Below are positions 42,447-50,264 of a DNA stretch of 64,000 nucleotides, in pieces. The stretch lies in contig CAJTJY010000020.1 of the NCBI GenBank assembly GCA_910576975.1, positions 1 to 64,000 on the forward strand, in the 5' to 3' direction. The position numbers were made by a program, and so were the translations under genes. Source of the DNA: an uncultured Lachnospiraceae bacterium (GTDB lineage Bacteria > Bacillota > Clostridia > Lachnospirales > Lachnospiraceae). The notes under the pieces were generated by a model. The model worked only from the letters and a program-made list of their open reading frames with translations, was not told the origin of the DNA and made no database searches. The first letter of the stretch is position 1; every line of letters starts with the position of its first letter.

Positions 42447-42474
42447 TTGACAGTTGTTCTCTAATCATTATAAA
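42447..42474 (+). promoter_or_regulatory. Promoter of the small protein/kinase pair
   Basis: TTGACA (42447-42452), 16 bp, TATAAA (42469-42474), beginning 4 bp after the target duplication of the palindromic element. Confidence 0.75.
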
Positions 42475-42527
42475 ATAACATATATCGGCCATGAAATCGA
42501 ATCAAGTTGGTAAGGAGGTTGTAAAGC

Positions 42528-42752
42528 ATGGGCGGCGAGGATGCTTTAGAGGAGATAGAGGAATTTTTAAACAGCAAAACAGATGAAGACAGCGTATTAT
42601 TTGAGAAGGAGGAAGCAAAATTTGAACGCATCCGTTCTGAAATGATGGCGTATGTATGTGAAATTGTAAATCAACGTTATGGCGGCTCCGGGCTGCAGGA
42701 TGCGGTAGCAAATTGGGAAAAGTATAAGGATGAGGTATTATCTAAAATATAG
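42528..42752 (+). CDS. Small acidic protein paired with HipA-like kinase
   Basis: A 74-residue, strongly acidic, mostly helical protein (DALEEIEEFLNSK, then KFERIRSEMMAYVCEIVNQRYGG). No helix-turn-helix is visible, so it is not a HipB-type DNA-binding antitoxin. ATG 42528 follows AAGGAGG. Its 3' end overlaps the kinase gene by 23 nt, which forces coupled translation and suggests the two proteins work together, as antitoxin, adaptor or substrate. No family was recognised. Confidence 0.7.
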   Translation: MGGEDALEEIEEFLNSKTDEDSVLFEKEEAKFERIRSEMMAYVCEIVNQRYGGSGLQDAVANWEKYKDEVLSKI

Positions 42753-43797
42753 AGATTTTGACGTCGTAAGTTTTGATGCGGCTGCGCAGGAAGTGGAAGT
42801 GCTGCATAAACATTTTCTGCCAATACAGCTTCAGTCTGTAAAACATGATTTTACCATGATACGCAAATTTTGTTCTGGGCGTATTTTGATGATGAATAGA
42901 AAATTTTGCAAGGACATATTGACTTGCTATGGGGTGGATGACCAGACAGACTTAGGAATCTGCCTGGCATGCAGCGGACTGAGTTTTCGGGACTGCTATT
43001 GGCTCTGTCCAGAAGACAGCAGAACGTCGTGGAAAAATATCAATTTATTTGATAACGAATTTTCTTTCGACTTGTCGAAGACGGCTTTGACAGGGATCCC
43101 AAGCGTTCCCAATGATTCTGTGTATACAGGAGAATTGACGGGACTGGGCACCCGGGCGAAAGGCTTTTTCAGGAGCGGAGACAAGATACTGCTTGTCAAG
43201 GATGAATCAAGGGATGAGATTAACTCTGAGATTTTAACTTACTATATCGCAAGGCTTTTGGATTTGAGGTGTACGAAATATGAGAATAGAATAATATTTG
43301 GAAAACATTGCTCGGTCTGTGCGCTGCAGACCTCGGTGGACGCTGAATTAATCCCATGCAGGGATTATATGGAATTATATCAGGAACACAGATTATCCTG
43401 GCAGAGTGAGACTTACCGTGCCTTTATGAAAACGGGCGGCGTAGATTTTGTAAAGATGCAGATTCTGGATTATCTAATATTGAACACAGACAGGAACCGT
43501 GACAATTACGGGATGATTCGAGTCAATGGAAGCATGGCGGGGATGTATCCGATGTTTGACCATGACAGTGCGTTTAAGGGGATTGGGACAAATGGGATAT
43601 ATTTTCCCTCTGGGATGACATTTGCCGACACCTTGTCTTATTTAAAGCAGACAGAAGAATATGCGTCTATACGCGGCAATTTGCAAGATTTTGTAAAAAG
43701 CCTGGAGTCAGATAAAGTAAAAGAGCTGTTTCTGGCGCTCAAGAGCATCTCGGTGTATCAAGCCGTGCGGGAGCGGGCAAAGCGCTTGCTGGATTAG
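42730..43797 (+). CDS. HipA/CtkA-like kinase
   Basis: A 355-residue protein whose C-terminal half is a HipA-like kinase fold: catalytic loop LNTDRNRDNYG (Asp254, Asn259) and metal-binding MFDHDSAF near residue 278. A phosphate-loop-like segment, ELTGLGTRAKGFFRSGDKILLVK, lies near 140-160. HipA-type N-terminal domain 1 is not evident; the N-terminal 120 residues (LTCYGVDDQTDLGICLACSGLSFRDCYWL) are a distinct domain. Family members phosphorylate proteins, e.g. glutamyl-tRNA synthetase for HipA, or act as effector kinases (CtkA). Whether this is a toxin is unknown. Followed by a veg promoter. Confidence 0.8.
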   Translation: MRYYLKYRDFDVVSFDAAAQEVEVLHKHFLPIQLQSVKHDFTMIRKFCSGRILMMNRKFCKDILTCYGVDDQTDLGICLACSGLSFRDCYWLCPEDSRTSWKNINLFDNEFSFDLSKTALTGIPSVPNDSVYTGELTGLGTRAKGFFRSGDKILLVKDESRDEINSEILTYYIARLLDLRCTKYENRIIFGKHCSVCALQTSVDAELIPCRDYMELYQEHRLSWQSETYRAFMKTGGVDFVKMQILDYLILNTDRNRDNYGMIRVNGSMAGMYPMFDHDSAFKGIGTNGIYFPSGMTFADTLSYLKQTEEYASIRGNLQDFVKSLESDKVKELFLALKSISVYQAVRERAKRLLD

Positions 43798-43870
43798 TTC
43801 TTTTCATCTTTGGCTGCTAAGCGGATAAAGCCGTTCGAAATAATTGTCGAAATTGAAAGAATATTTTCTT

Positions 43871-43899
43871 TTGACAGGAATTTATCACTGTGATATACT
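43871..43899 (+). promoter_or_regulatory. veg promoter
   Basis: TTGACA (43871-43876), 17 bp, TATACT (43894-43899): a near-consensus sigma-A promoter, in line with veg being among the strongest vegetative promoters in Bacillus. Confidence 0.85.
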
Positions 43900-43991
43900 A
43901 AAAAGGATAGAAGTTGTCAATGGGAAACCTGGTAAGTGGATTTTGGCGCTTGGCGCAGAGTTTTTCCAAATTTTGAAATGAGGTGGAAAGA

Positions 43992-44240
43992 ATGGCAATA
44001 AAGCAGGCAGATATCAATAAAGTACGGGCATCTGTGTTTGGACAGTTGGGGAATAAGGTTATGATCCAGCTGGACAGAGGACGTAATCGGATTGATGTGC
44101 AACAAGGCGTGATTCAGGGGGCTTACCCTTCCGTGTTTACCATTTTGGTTGATGATGAAAATGAAAAGAATCCACCTCAGCTTCTTTCCTTTAGTTATGC
44201 AGACGTGCTCACCAGGGATGTAAGAATGAAATTGTGCTGA
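43992..44240 (+). CDS. veg: Veg family protein
   Basis: An 82-residue protein of the Veg family (DUF1021): the segments DINKVRASVFGQLGNKV, LDRGRNRIDVQQGVI and YPSVFTILV are characteristic. In Bacillus subtilis Veg stimulates biofilm gene expression; the mechanism is unresolved. ATG 43992 follows GAGGTGG; GTG 43983 is less likely. The transcript ends at a hairpin that overlaps the start region of the next gene. Confidence 0.93.
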   Translation: MAIKQADINKVRASVFGQLGNKVMIQLDRGRNRIDVQQGVIQGAYPSVFTILVDDENEKNPPQLLSFSYADVLTRDVRMKLC

Positions 44241-44269
44241 TTTTTAATCAGCGGAGTAATAGCAAGAAT

Positions 44270-44326
44270 AAAACGCTCTGATTCTGAATAGAATGTACCA
44301 ATATTCAGGAGAGGAGCGTTTTATTT
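44270..44326 (+). terminator. veg terminator overlapping the next gene's ribosome-binding site
   Basis: AAAACGCTC... (44270-44289) pairs with ...GAGCGTTTT (44303-44322), with a 13-nt loop, then TTTATTTT-like sequence. The 3' arm contains the AGGAGAGGAG Shine-Dalgarno of the SPOCS/LysM gene, and the loop contains an in-frame ATG (44293). Confidence 0.75.
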
Positions 44327-45885
44327 TGGATTTGCAAAAAAAATACATACATATGAATCGGGAAAAGGGAAAAGCTGTGACCCAGATTACGCTGGACGAT
44401 GATTTTAATGTGCCGGATATGAAACCAGACTTGATCCGCATCATTTTGGATAAAGGGGAGCTAGTGCTGGATGAGACTACGATTACCCAGGATCACGTTT
44501 GGCTGAAGGGGGTGCTTAAATTTTCCTTGTTGTACCGCAGCGATCAGCCGGATGGTCAAATCAATACCATGACAGGAGAAATTCCTTTTCAGGAAAGCCT
44601 TGCCATTGACGGCGCCAACGAATACGACACGGCAAAAATGAAATGGGAGATGGAAGATCTCTCGATTGGCATCATCAACTCCAGGAAATTAAGCGTCAAA
44701 GCGCTGGTAGCGCTGAAAGCGGTTATTGATGAGATTTATGACGAGGAGCTTATTACTGGAGTCGACAGAGAGGGAGGCGTGCAGCTTTTATCCCAGAATT
44801 TGTCGGCAATGGAATTGTTTCTGGCAAAGAAAGACACTTTCCGGTTTAAGGAAGAAATCCTGCTGCCTTCCAACAAGCCTAATATCAGGGAGATTTTATG
44901 GAAGAGCGTACAGCTTAGGGGCGTGGAAATGCGCCTTGCGGACCAGCAGTTAAATTTAAAAGGAGAGGCGTTGGCATTTGTCCTTTATGAGGGGGAAGAG
45001 GAGGAGGAACATCTGCAGTGGATGGAGACGGCCCTGCCATTTTCCGGCGTGATTGATTGCAATGGATGCAGGGAAGAAATGATTGCCGACGTATTCTATG
45101 AAGTTTCTGGAATAGAGCTGGACGCAAAACCAGATTATGATGGCGAAGAGCGCATGTTGCACTTAGAGATGGTGCTGGATTTGGAAATTCAGATTTTCAC
45201 GGAGGAGGAGACTCAGATAGTGGCGGATCTTTATGCCGTGAACGAGAAACTCAACCCTGTGTATCAGGACACGTTATTCGAAAAGCTGCTGTTAAAAAAT
45301 GCCTCGAAATGCAAAATTTCAGAAAAAGTAAGCATTGATAAAAATCAGGAGCCTATTTTGCAGATTTGCGCTAGTGAAGGATATGCGGTGGCGGAACAGG
45401 CAGAGATCGTTGAGGGAGGCATCCAGGTGGAGGGCACGCTGCAGGTGACGATTCTCTACGTGACGGCGGACGACCGGATGCCAGTCGCCTCGGTCAAGGA
45501 CATTTTGCCTTTCCATTATCTAATTGAAGTTCCTGGCATCAATGCCAACTGCCGCTATCATCTTCAGACTGGCATAGATCAGCTTACCACGGTAATGACT
45601 GACAGCAGCCAGGTGGAAGTAAAGGCTGTGTTGAGCTTGAATTGCATCGTGTTCCAGCAGCAACAAGTGAAAAAGATTACCGACGTGGAGCAGGCGCCCC
45701 TGGATATGGGAGAATTACAGGAAAGTCCTGGGATCATTGGATATATTGTCAAAGAGGGAGATCAGCTTTGGGACATTGCCAAAGAGAACTTCACTACGAT
45801 ATCTGAGATCGTAAAGACGAACCAGCTTTCTTCGGAACAGATTCGCAGCGGAGATAAAATATTGATTATTAAAACGGTAGGGTGA
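44326..45885 (+). CDS. SPOCS (DUF3794) and LysM sporulation protein
   Basis: A 519-residue protein with three DUF3794/SPOCS beta-sandwich domains (DDDFNVPDMKPDLIRIILDKGEL opening, similar VPGIN and LPSNKPNIREILW blocks later) and a C-terminal LysM (about 475-519: YIVKEGDQLWDIAKENFTTISEIVKTN). SPOCS domains occur in spore coat and cortex-associated proteins; LysM binds peptidoglycan. The most likely start is TTG 44326, 9 nt after AGGAG at 44312-44316, matching relatives that open with a DLxKKYIHMNRE sequence; ATG 44293 is the alternative but sits in the terminator loop. Probably expressed in the mother cell. Confidence 0.85.
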   Translation: MDLQKKYIHMNREKGKAVTQITLDDDFNVPDMKPDLIRIILDKGELVLDETTITQDHVWLKGVLKFSLLYRSDQPDGQINTMTGEIPFQESLAIDGANEYDTAKMKWEMEDLSIGIINSRKLSVKALVALKAVIDEIYDEELITGVDREGGVQLLSQNLSAMELFLAKKDTFRFKEEILLPSNKPNIREILWKSVQLRGVEMRLADQQLNLKGEALAFVLYEGEEEEEHLQWMETALPFSGVIDCNGCREEMIADVFYEVSGIELDAKPDYDGEERMLHLEMVLDLEIQIFTEEETQIVADLYAVNEKLNPVYQDTLFEKLLLKNASKCKISEKVSIDKNQEPILQICASEGYAVAEQAEIVEGGIQVEGTLQVTILYVTADDRMPVASVKDILPFHYLIEVPGINANCRYHLQTGIDQLTTVMTDSSQVEVKAVLSLNCIVFQQQQVKKITDVEQAPLDMGELQESPGIIGYIVKEGDQLWDIAKENFTTISEIVKTNQLSSEQIRSGDKILIIKTVG

Positions 45886-45892
45886 CGAAAGG

Positions 45893-45925
45893 ACGGCGGA
45901 ATGATTTCGCTGTCCTTTCCGCCGT
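45893..45925 (+). terminator. Terminator after SPOCS/LysM gene
   Basis: ACGGCGGAA (45893-45901) and TTCCGCCGT (45917-45925) pair perfectly; a weak T-rich stretch follows. Confidence 0.6.
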
Positions 45926-45949
45926 TTGAAAATTTCATTTGTTCCCTAG

Positions 45950-45978
45950 TTGCTATCACGGGAAGATGATGTTATAAT
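45950..45978 (+). promoter_or_regulatory. Promoter of the NlpC/P60 gene
   Basis: TTGCTA (45950-45955), 17 bp, TATAAT (45973-45978). Confidence 0.75.
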
Positions 45979-46021
45979 CACTTTGAATAAGCATTGACAG
46001 AAACCTTAGAAGGAGGCCTTT

Positions 46022-47302
46022 ATGAAGTTGAAGAAGCTAACGGCGGCATTGTTGGTATTTGCGCTTGGATTATCCCAATTCAGCGTTGCTTTGGCAAACC
46101 GAAAGTCAGATGCGGAAAACGCCAAGCAGAAAGCAGAAGAGAATTTAAGGTCAAAACAGAACGAGATTGAAAGCATAGAACGGGAACAAGGACAGCTTCA
46201 GGAGGAGATCAATGCCCTGGACGCGGAGCTTGTAAACGTAATTATCGAATTAACCACATTGGAAGAAGAGCTTTCCATAAAGCAGGACGAGCTAGAGCAG
46301 ACAAAGGAAGATTTAAAACAGGCAAAGAAAGATGAAAAACGGCAGTATGAAGCTATGAAGCTGAGGATTCGCTTCATGTATGAAAAGGGCGACAGCGCCA
46401 TGCTTACCAGTATTCTAGAGTCTAAAAGCATTGCGGATTTGCTCAACCGGGTGGGATATGTAAACGACGTGTATGAGTATGATCGCAATCTTTTGACGGA
46501 ATACGAGGAGACGAAAGACCAGGTGGCGCAGCTTCAAAAGCAGCAGAAACAGGAAGTTGCAGCGCTAGAGCAGAAGCGCCAGGAGCATCAGGCGGCAGAG
46601 GCGAGTTATCGTACGATGATTGCACAGAAACAGGACGAGGTGTCGGATTTTGACAATCTGCTTGCCAAGGCTCAGTCGCTTGCAGCACAGTATCAAGACA
46701 CCATCGATGAGCAGAATCTCATCATCGCTCAGGAAAATGAGCGTGAGGAGCGCGAACGCCGGGAGCGTGAAGAACAGGAACGCCGGGCAAGAGAAGAACA
46801 GGAGCGCTTGGAACGCCAGGAGCAGATTCGACAGCAACAGCAGGCGAGCAGCGCAGGAAGCAGTTCTGGCGGCGGTAATTCTGTAGCTTCAGGTGGAGGT
46901 GGAGATTCCAGTCAGCCAGCAGACAACGGCGGCAAGGATCCCGGTTATTCTACTGGCGTAAGCGGCAGCTCGATCGTTCAATATGCATTGAATTTTGTAG
47001 GCAATCCATATGTCTGGGGAGGAAAAGATCCCAATACAGGCGCAGACTGTAGTGGCTTTACCAGTTATGTGTATGCTCATTTCGGGATCAGCATTCCCAG
47101 CTATTCTTATTCTCAGCGTTCTGTGGGAAAGGAAGTCAGCTATGCCAATGCCAAGGCGGGTGATTTGATCTGCTATAATGGTCATGTGGCAATTTATATG
47201 GGTAATGGTCAGATCGTCCACGCCAAGGGGACCGCATATGGGATCGTGGCTTATGATAATGCTACTTATCGTCCCATCGTCACCGTGCGGCGGGTATTAT
47301 AG
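46022..47302 (+). CDS. Coiled-coil NlpC/P60 endopeptidase (CwlO/PcsB-like)
   Basis: A 426-residue secreted cell-wall hydrolase. Signal peptide about 1-25; long coiled coil about 27-265 with Glu/Lys/Gln heptads; Gly/Ser linker about 275-315; C40 peptidase about 318-426 with catalytic Cys in GADCSGFTSYVY and His in YNGHVAIYMG. The coiled coil is the part that in CwlO and PcsB is held inactive or bound by FtsEX. It likely cleaves stem peptides during growth or division. Start ATG 46022 with AAGGAGG. Confidence 0.92.
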   Translation: MKLKKLTAALLVFALGLSQFSVALANRKSDAENAKQKAEENLRSKQNEIESIEREQGQLQEEINALDAELVNVIIELTTLEEELSIKQDELEQTKEDLKQAKKDEKRQYEAMKLRIRFMYEKGDSAMLTSILESKSIADLLNRVGYVNDVYEYDRNLLTEYEETKDQVAQLQKQQKQEVAALEQKRQEHQAAEASYRTMIAQKQDEVSDFDNLLAKAQSLAAQYQDTIDEQNLIIAQENEREERERREREEQERRAREEQERLERQEQIRQQQQASSAGSSSGGGNSVASGGGGDSSQPADNGGKDPGYSTGVSGSSIVQYALNFVGNPYVWGGKDPNTGADCSGFTSYVYAHFGISIPSYSYSQRSVGKEVSYANAKAGDLICYNGHVAIYMGNGQIVHAKGTAYGIVAYDNATYRPIVTVRRVL

Positions 47303-47329
47303 AGGGACAAGCGTTCCCAAATGACTTTG

Positions 47330-47393
47330 TTTGCGCTAGAAAGCGCGCAGAATGGAGGTAGTTTGTGCTGAAAAGCGCACAGAATGGAGGAAA
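47330..47393 (+). repeat. Tandem 32-bp repeat carrying two Shine-Dalgarno sites
   Basis: Two abutting units (47330-47361 and about 47362-47393), each with a small GCGC-type hairpin followed by CAGAATGGAGG. The second GGAGG serves yqeY; the first stands before a GTG (47365) opening a 13-codon frame that ends over the yqeY start. Confidence 0.7.
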
Positions 47394-47395
47394 TT

Positions 47396-47833
47396 ATGGA
47401 TATTAAGACGTTACAGAGTGATATGGTTGCGGCAATGAAAGCAAAAGATAAAGGCAGGAAAGACGCTATTTCCGCACTTGTTTCAGCAGTCAAAAAAGCG
47501 GCGATTGACGAGGGATGCAGGGAAGACATTAAAGAAGCTCTGGTGGAGCGGGTGATACTAAAGGAATTAAAAACCGCCAAAGAACAGTTGGATACTTGCC
47601 CGTCAGAACGCACAGACTTATTAGAAGAGTATCAGCTTCGTTATGACGTGATTCAGGAATATGCACCTGCTCTTATGTCTCAGGAGGAAGTGGAAGCTTA
47701 TATTACAGAGAAGTTTGCAGAGATCGTGGCAACCAAGAACAAGGGACAGATTATGAAGGCGGTCATGGCAGAGCTGAAAGGCAAAGCGGACGGAACAGTT
47801 ATCAATCAAGTAGTCGCAGGATTATGCAAGTAG
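47396..47833 (+). CDS. GatB/YqeY domain protein
   Basis: A 145-residue helical protein of the YqeY family (GatB/YqeY domain), a stand-alone relative of the tail of the GatB amidotransferase subunit, thought to touch tRNA. IKTLQSDMVAAMKAKDKGRKDAISAL and the C-terminal TKNKGQIMKAVMAELKGKADG... blocks are typical. ATG 47396 follows GGAGG; the frame upstream to 47384 is not needed. Its biological role is unsettled. Confidence 0.88.
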   Translation: MDIKTLQSDMVAAMKAKDKGRKDAISALVSAVKKAAIDEGCREDIKEALVERVILKELKTAKEQLDTCPSERTDLLEEYQLRYDVIQEYAPALMSQEEVEAYITEKFAEIVATKNKGQIMKAVMAELKGKADGTVINQVVAGLCK

Positions 47834-47849
47834 AAAGCAGGAAATGACC

Positions 47850-49187
47850 ATGAAGATTCAGTTACCCGGAAACGCAAAATTACTGATAGACACTCTGACG
47901 CGCGCCGGCTATGAAGCGTATGCCGTGGGTGGGTGCGTCAGAGATTCTATTTTGGGAAGAACTCCGGGGGATTGGGATATTACGACCTCTGCGTCGCCGC
48001 AGCAGGTGAAAGAGATTTTCCCTAGGACCGTTGATACCGGAATCCAGCATGGGACGGTGACGGTGCTTGAGGGAACGGAAGCATTTGAGGTAACCACTTA
48101 CCGCATTGACGGGGAATATGAGGATGGCAGGCATCCCAAGGAGGTTGCTTTTACCTCAGATTTAATGGAAGACTTAAAGCGCAGGGATTTTACCATCAAC
48201 GCCATGGCATATAATGAATCTGAGGGCTTGATTGACGCATTTGGAGGCATTGCGGACTTGAAGAAGCGGATGATCCGCTGCGTCGGCAATCCCACCGATA
48301 GATTTACGGAGGATGCGCTACGGATGATGCGCGCCGTGCGTTTTGCGGCGCAGCTAGGATTTTCGATCGAGGAGGAAACGAAAGCGGCGGCGGCAGAACT
48401 TGCCCCGAATCTTGCCAGAATCAGCGCAGAGAGAATTCAGGTGGAATTGGTAAAGCTTCTTGTTTCTGATCATCCAGAAGAAATACGGACACTGTATGAG
48501 ATCGGATTAATCAAGACGTTCTTGCCGGAATTTGATGAGATGATGCAGACCCCCCAGAATAACCGCTATCATTGTTATAATGTTGGAGAGCATTCGATTG
48601 TTGCCTTGCAAAATATTGCCCCAGATAAAGTTTTGCGCCTTACCATGCTTTTACATGACGTGGCGAAGCCAGTCTGTAAAAGCATGGATCAAAATGGGAT
48701 ATATCATTTTTACAGACATCCTGCAAAAGGGGCGGGGATGGCAAAGGAAATTCTGCGCCGCCTGAAATTTGACAATCAAACGATCAACAGAGTGACAGCG
48801 TTGATTGCCTGTCACGACCAGATGCCCTCTCTGAGAGAAGCTTCGGTACGCCATGCGATGCACAAGATCGGTCTTGCGCAGTATCCGGCGTTATTTGAGG
48901 TGAAGCGTTCAGATGTCATGGCAAAAAGTGAGTATGGGCGGAAAGACAGGCTGGAGGCAATTTGCGCCTATGAGAGGATTTATCAGGACATTCTCAAAAA
49001 AAACCAATGCCTTTCTTTGAAAGATTTGGCAGTCAATGGCAATGATGTCAAGCAGCTTGGCATGGGGCAGGGAAAGCAGGTTGGGGCGGTGTTAGACCGT
49101 CTGCTTGACCATGTGCTCGATCATCCCGAGGATAATACCAGGGAAAAGTTGCTGAATTTTATAAAAACTGAACTAAAACCTGAATAG
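47850..49187 (+). CDS. cca: CCA tRNA nucleotidyltransferase with HD domain
   Basis: A 445-residue class II nucleotidyltransferase that adds or repairs the tRNA 3' CCA. AVGGCVRDSILGRTPGDWDITTSA has the G-G and D-x-D catalytic signature; RRDFTINAMAYN and the RFTEDALRMMRAVRFAAQLGF block follow. LLHDVAKP and the later ACHDQ show an HD phosphohydrolase domain as in many bacterial Cca enzymes. ATG 47850 is preferred over ATG 47844 from the AGCAGGAA spacing. Poly(A) polymerase activity cannot be excluded. Confidence 0.93.
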   Translation: MKIQLPGNAKLLIDTLTRAGYEAYAVGGCVRDSILGRTPGDWDITTSASPQQVKEIFPRTVDTGIQHGTVTVLEGTEAFEVTTYRIDGEYEDGRHPKEVAFTSDLMEDLKRRDFTINAMAYNESEGLIDAFGGIADLKKRMIRCVGNPTDRFTEDALRMMRAVRFAAQLGFSIEEETKAAAAELAPNLARISAERIQVELVKLLVSDHPEEIRTLYEIGLIKTFLPEFDEMMQTPQNNRYHCYNVGEHSIVALQNIAPDKVLRLTMLLHDVAKPVCKSMDQNGIYHFYRHPAKGAGMAKEILRRLKFDNQTINRVTALIACHDQMPSLREASVRHAMHKIGLAQYPALFEVKRSDVMAKSEYGRKDRLEAICAYERIYQDILKKNQCLSLKDLAVNGNDVKQLGMGQGKQVGAVLDRLLDHVLDHPEDNTREKLLNFIKTELKPE

Positions 49188-49205
49188 AACGGAACCTCTT
49201 CACAT

Positions 49206-50249
49206 ATGATAGAAAGACACAAGAAATGGACTTGTGAATATCATGGTGGAGGGGTTTATGTGTATAATCGAGAAAACCTGATTCTGGAACAATATCCGTT
49301 TGAAGTAAGACAGACGGCCAAAGGCAGAGGCGCATTGATTTGTGACACTAACCAGGGATTAAAGATTTTAAAAGAGTACAGAGGTTCGGAAGGCAGAGCA
49401 GATTTTTTGTACCGTCTCTTGCATTTTTTGGCGGAGCATGGACAAGGACAGGTGGACTGCATTGTACGGACGAAAGAAGAAAAGACCCTTGCCAGAGATT
49501 TAGACGGAACAGCCTATATGGTGCGTGATTGGTATGAGGGCAGGGAATGTGATACCAAGAGCAGGGAAGATATTCTTCGGGCAATCCGTCAGCTTGCGCA
49601 GATACATAACGTGCTTCGGGAATTCCCGGAAGAAATACCAGATTATCTTCAAGGCCAGCAGGACCGCCTGCTTGTTCAAAATAACAGGCATGCCAAAGAG
49701 CTGAAAAAGGTACGGAATTTCATCTTTAACCGCAAGAAGAAAAGTGATTTTGAGATGGAATTTCTACACAGTTTCGACTTGTTTTATCAAGAGGCGCTTC
49801 ATGTGGTCGCCCTGCAGCAGGAACTTCAGGAGAGAGACGTGCCAGAGGATGCGCAGGATGTATTTGGGATTTGCCATGGGGATTATAACCAGCATAACGT
49901 GATTTTCCTGCGCCAGGAAATGGCGGTGCTTAATTTTGAGAAAGCGTCTTATGACGTGCAGGCAGCAGATCTTGGGAATTTCATGCGCAAAATCTTGGAG
50001 AAGCATAATTGGAATATGGGGCTTGGCATGGATATGCTGAAAGCTTATAATAATGTCAGGAAGCTGACGCGCCAGGAGATGAATCAGCTTTATATTCGTC
50101 TTGCCTATCCTGAAAAATTCTGGAAGATTGCAAATCATTATTTTAACACCAGCAAGGCATGGGTATGCGGAAGGAATTTGGAAAAACTAGAGAAGATCAT
50201 TGCTCAGAATGAGGCGCGGGAGAATTTTCTTTGTCTGATCAGGGATTAA
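49206..50249 (+). CDS. CotS-family spore coat kinase-like protein
   Basis: A 347-residue protein of the CotS/YsxE family, with an aminoglycoside-phosphotransferase-like fold. The catalytic loop FGICHGDYNQHNVIF is intact, but the metal-binding DFD-type motif reads NFEKASYD, so kinase activity is uncertain. Such proteins are part of the spore coat in Bacillota. It overlaps no neighbour but follows cca by 18 bp and precedes a PEGA lipoprotein by 15 bp, so an operon is likely. Confidence 0.85.
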   Translation: MIERHKKWTCEYHGGGVYVYNRENLILEQYPFEVRQTAKGRGALICDTNQGLKILKEYRGSEGRADFLYRLLHFLAEHGQGQVDCIVRTKEEKTLARDLDGTAYMVRDWYEGRECDTKSREDILRAIRQLAQIHNVLREFPEEIPDYLQGQQDRLLVQNNRHAKELKKVRNFIFNRKKKSDFEMEFLHSFDLFYQEALHVVALQQELQERDVPEDAQDVFGICHGDYNQHNVIFLRQEMAVLNFEKASYDVQAADLGNFMRKILEKHNWNMGLGMDMLKAYNNVRKLTRQEMNQLYIRLAYPEKFWKIANHYFNTSKAWVCGRNLEKLEKIIAQNEARENFLCLIRD

Positions 50250-50264
50250 AGCGATTGAGGAGGA

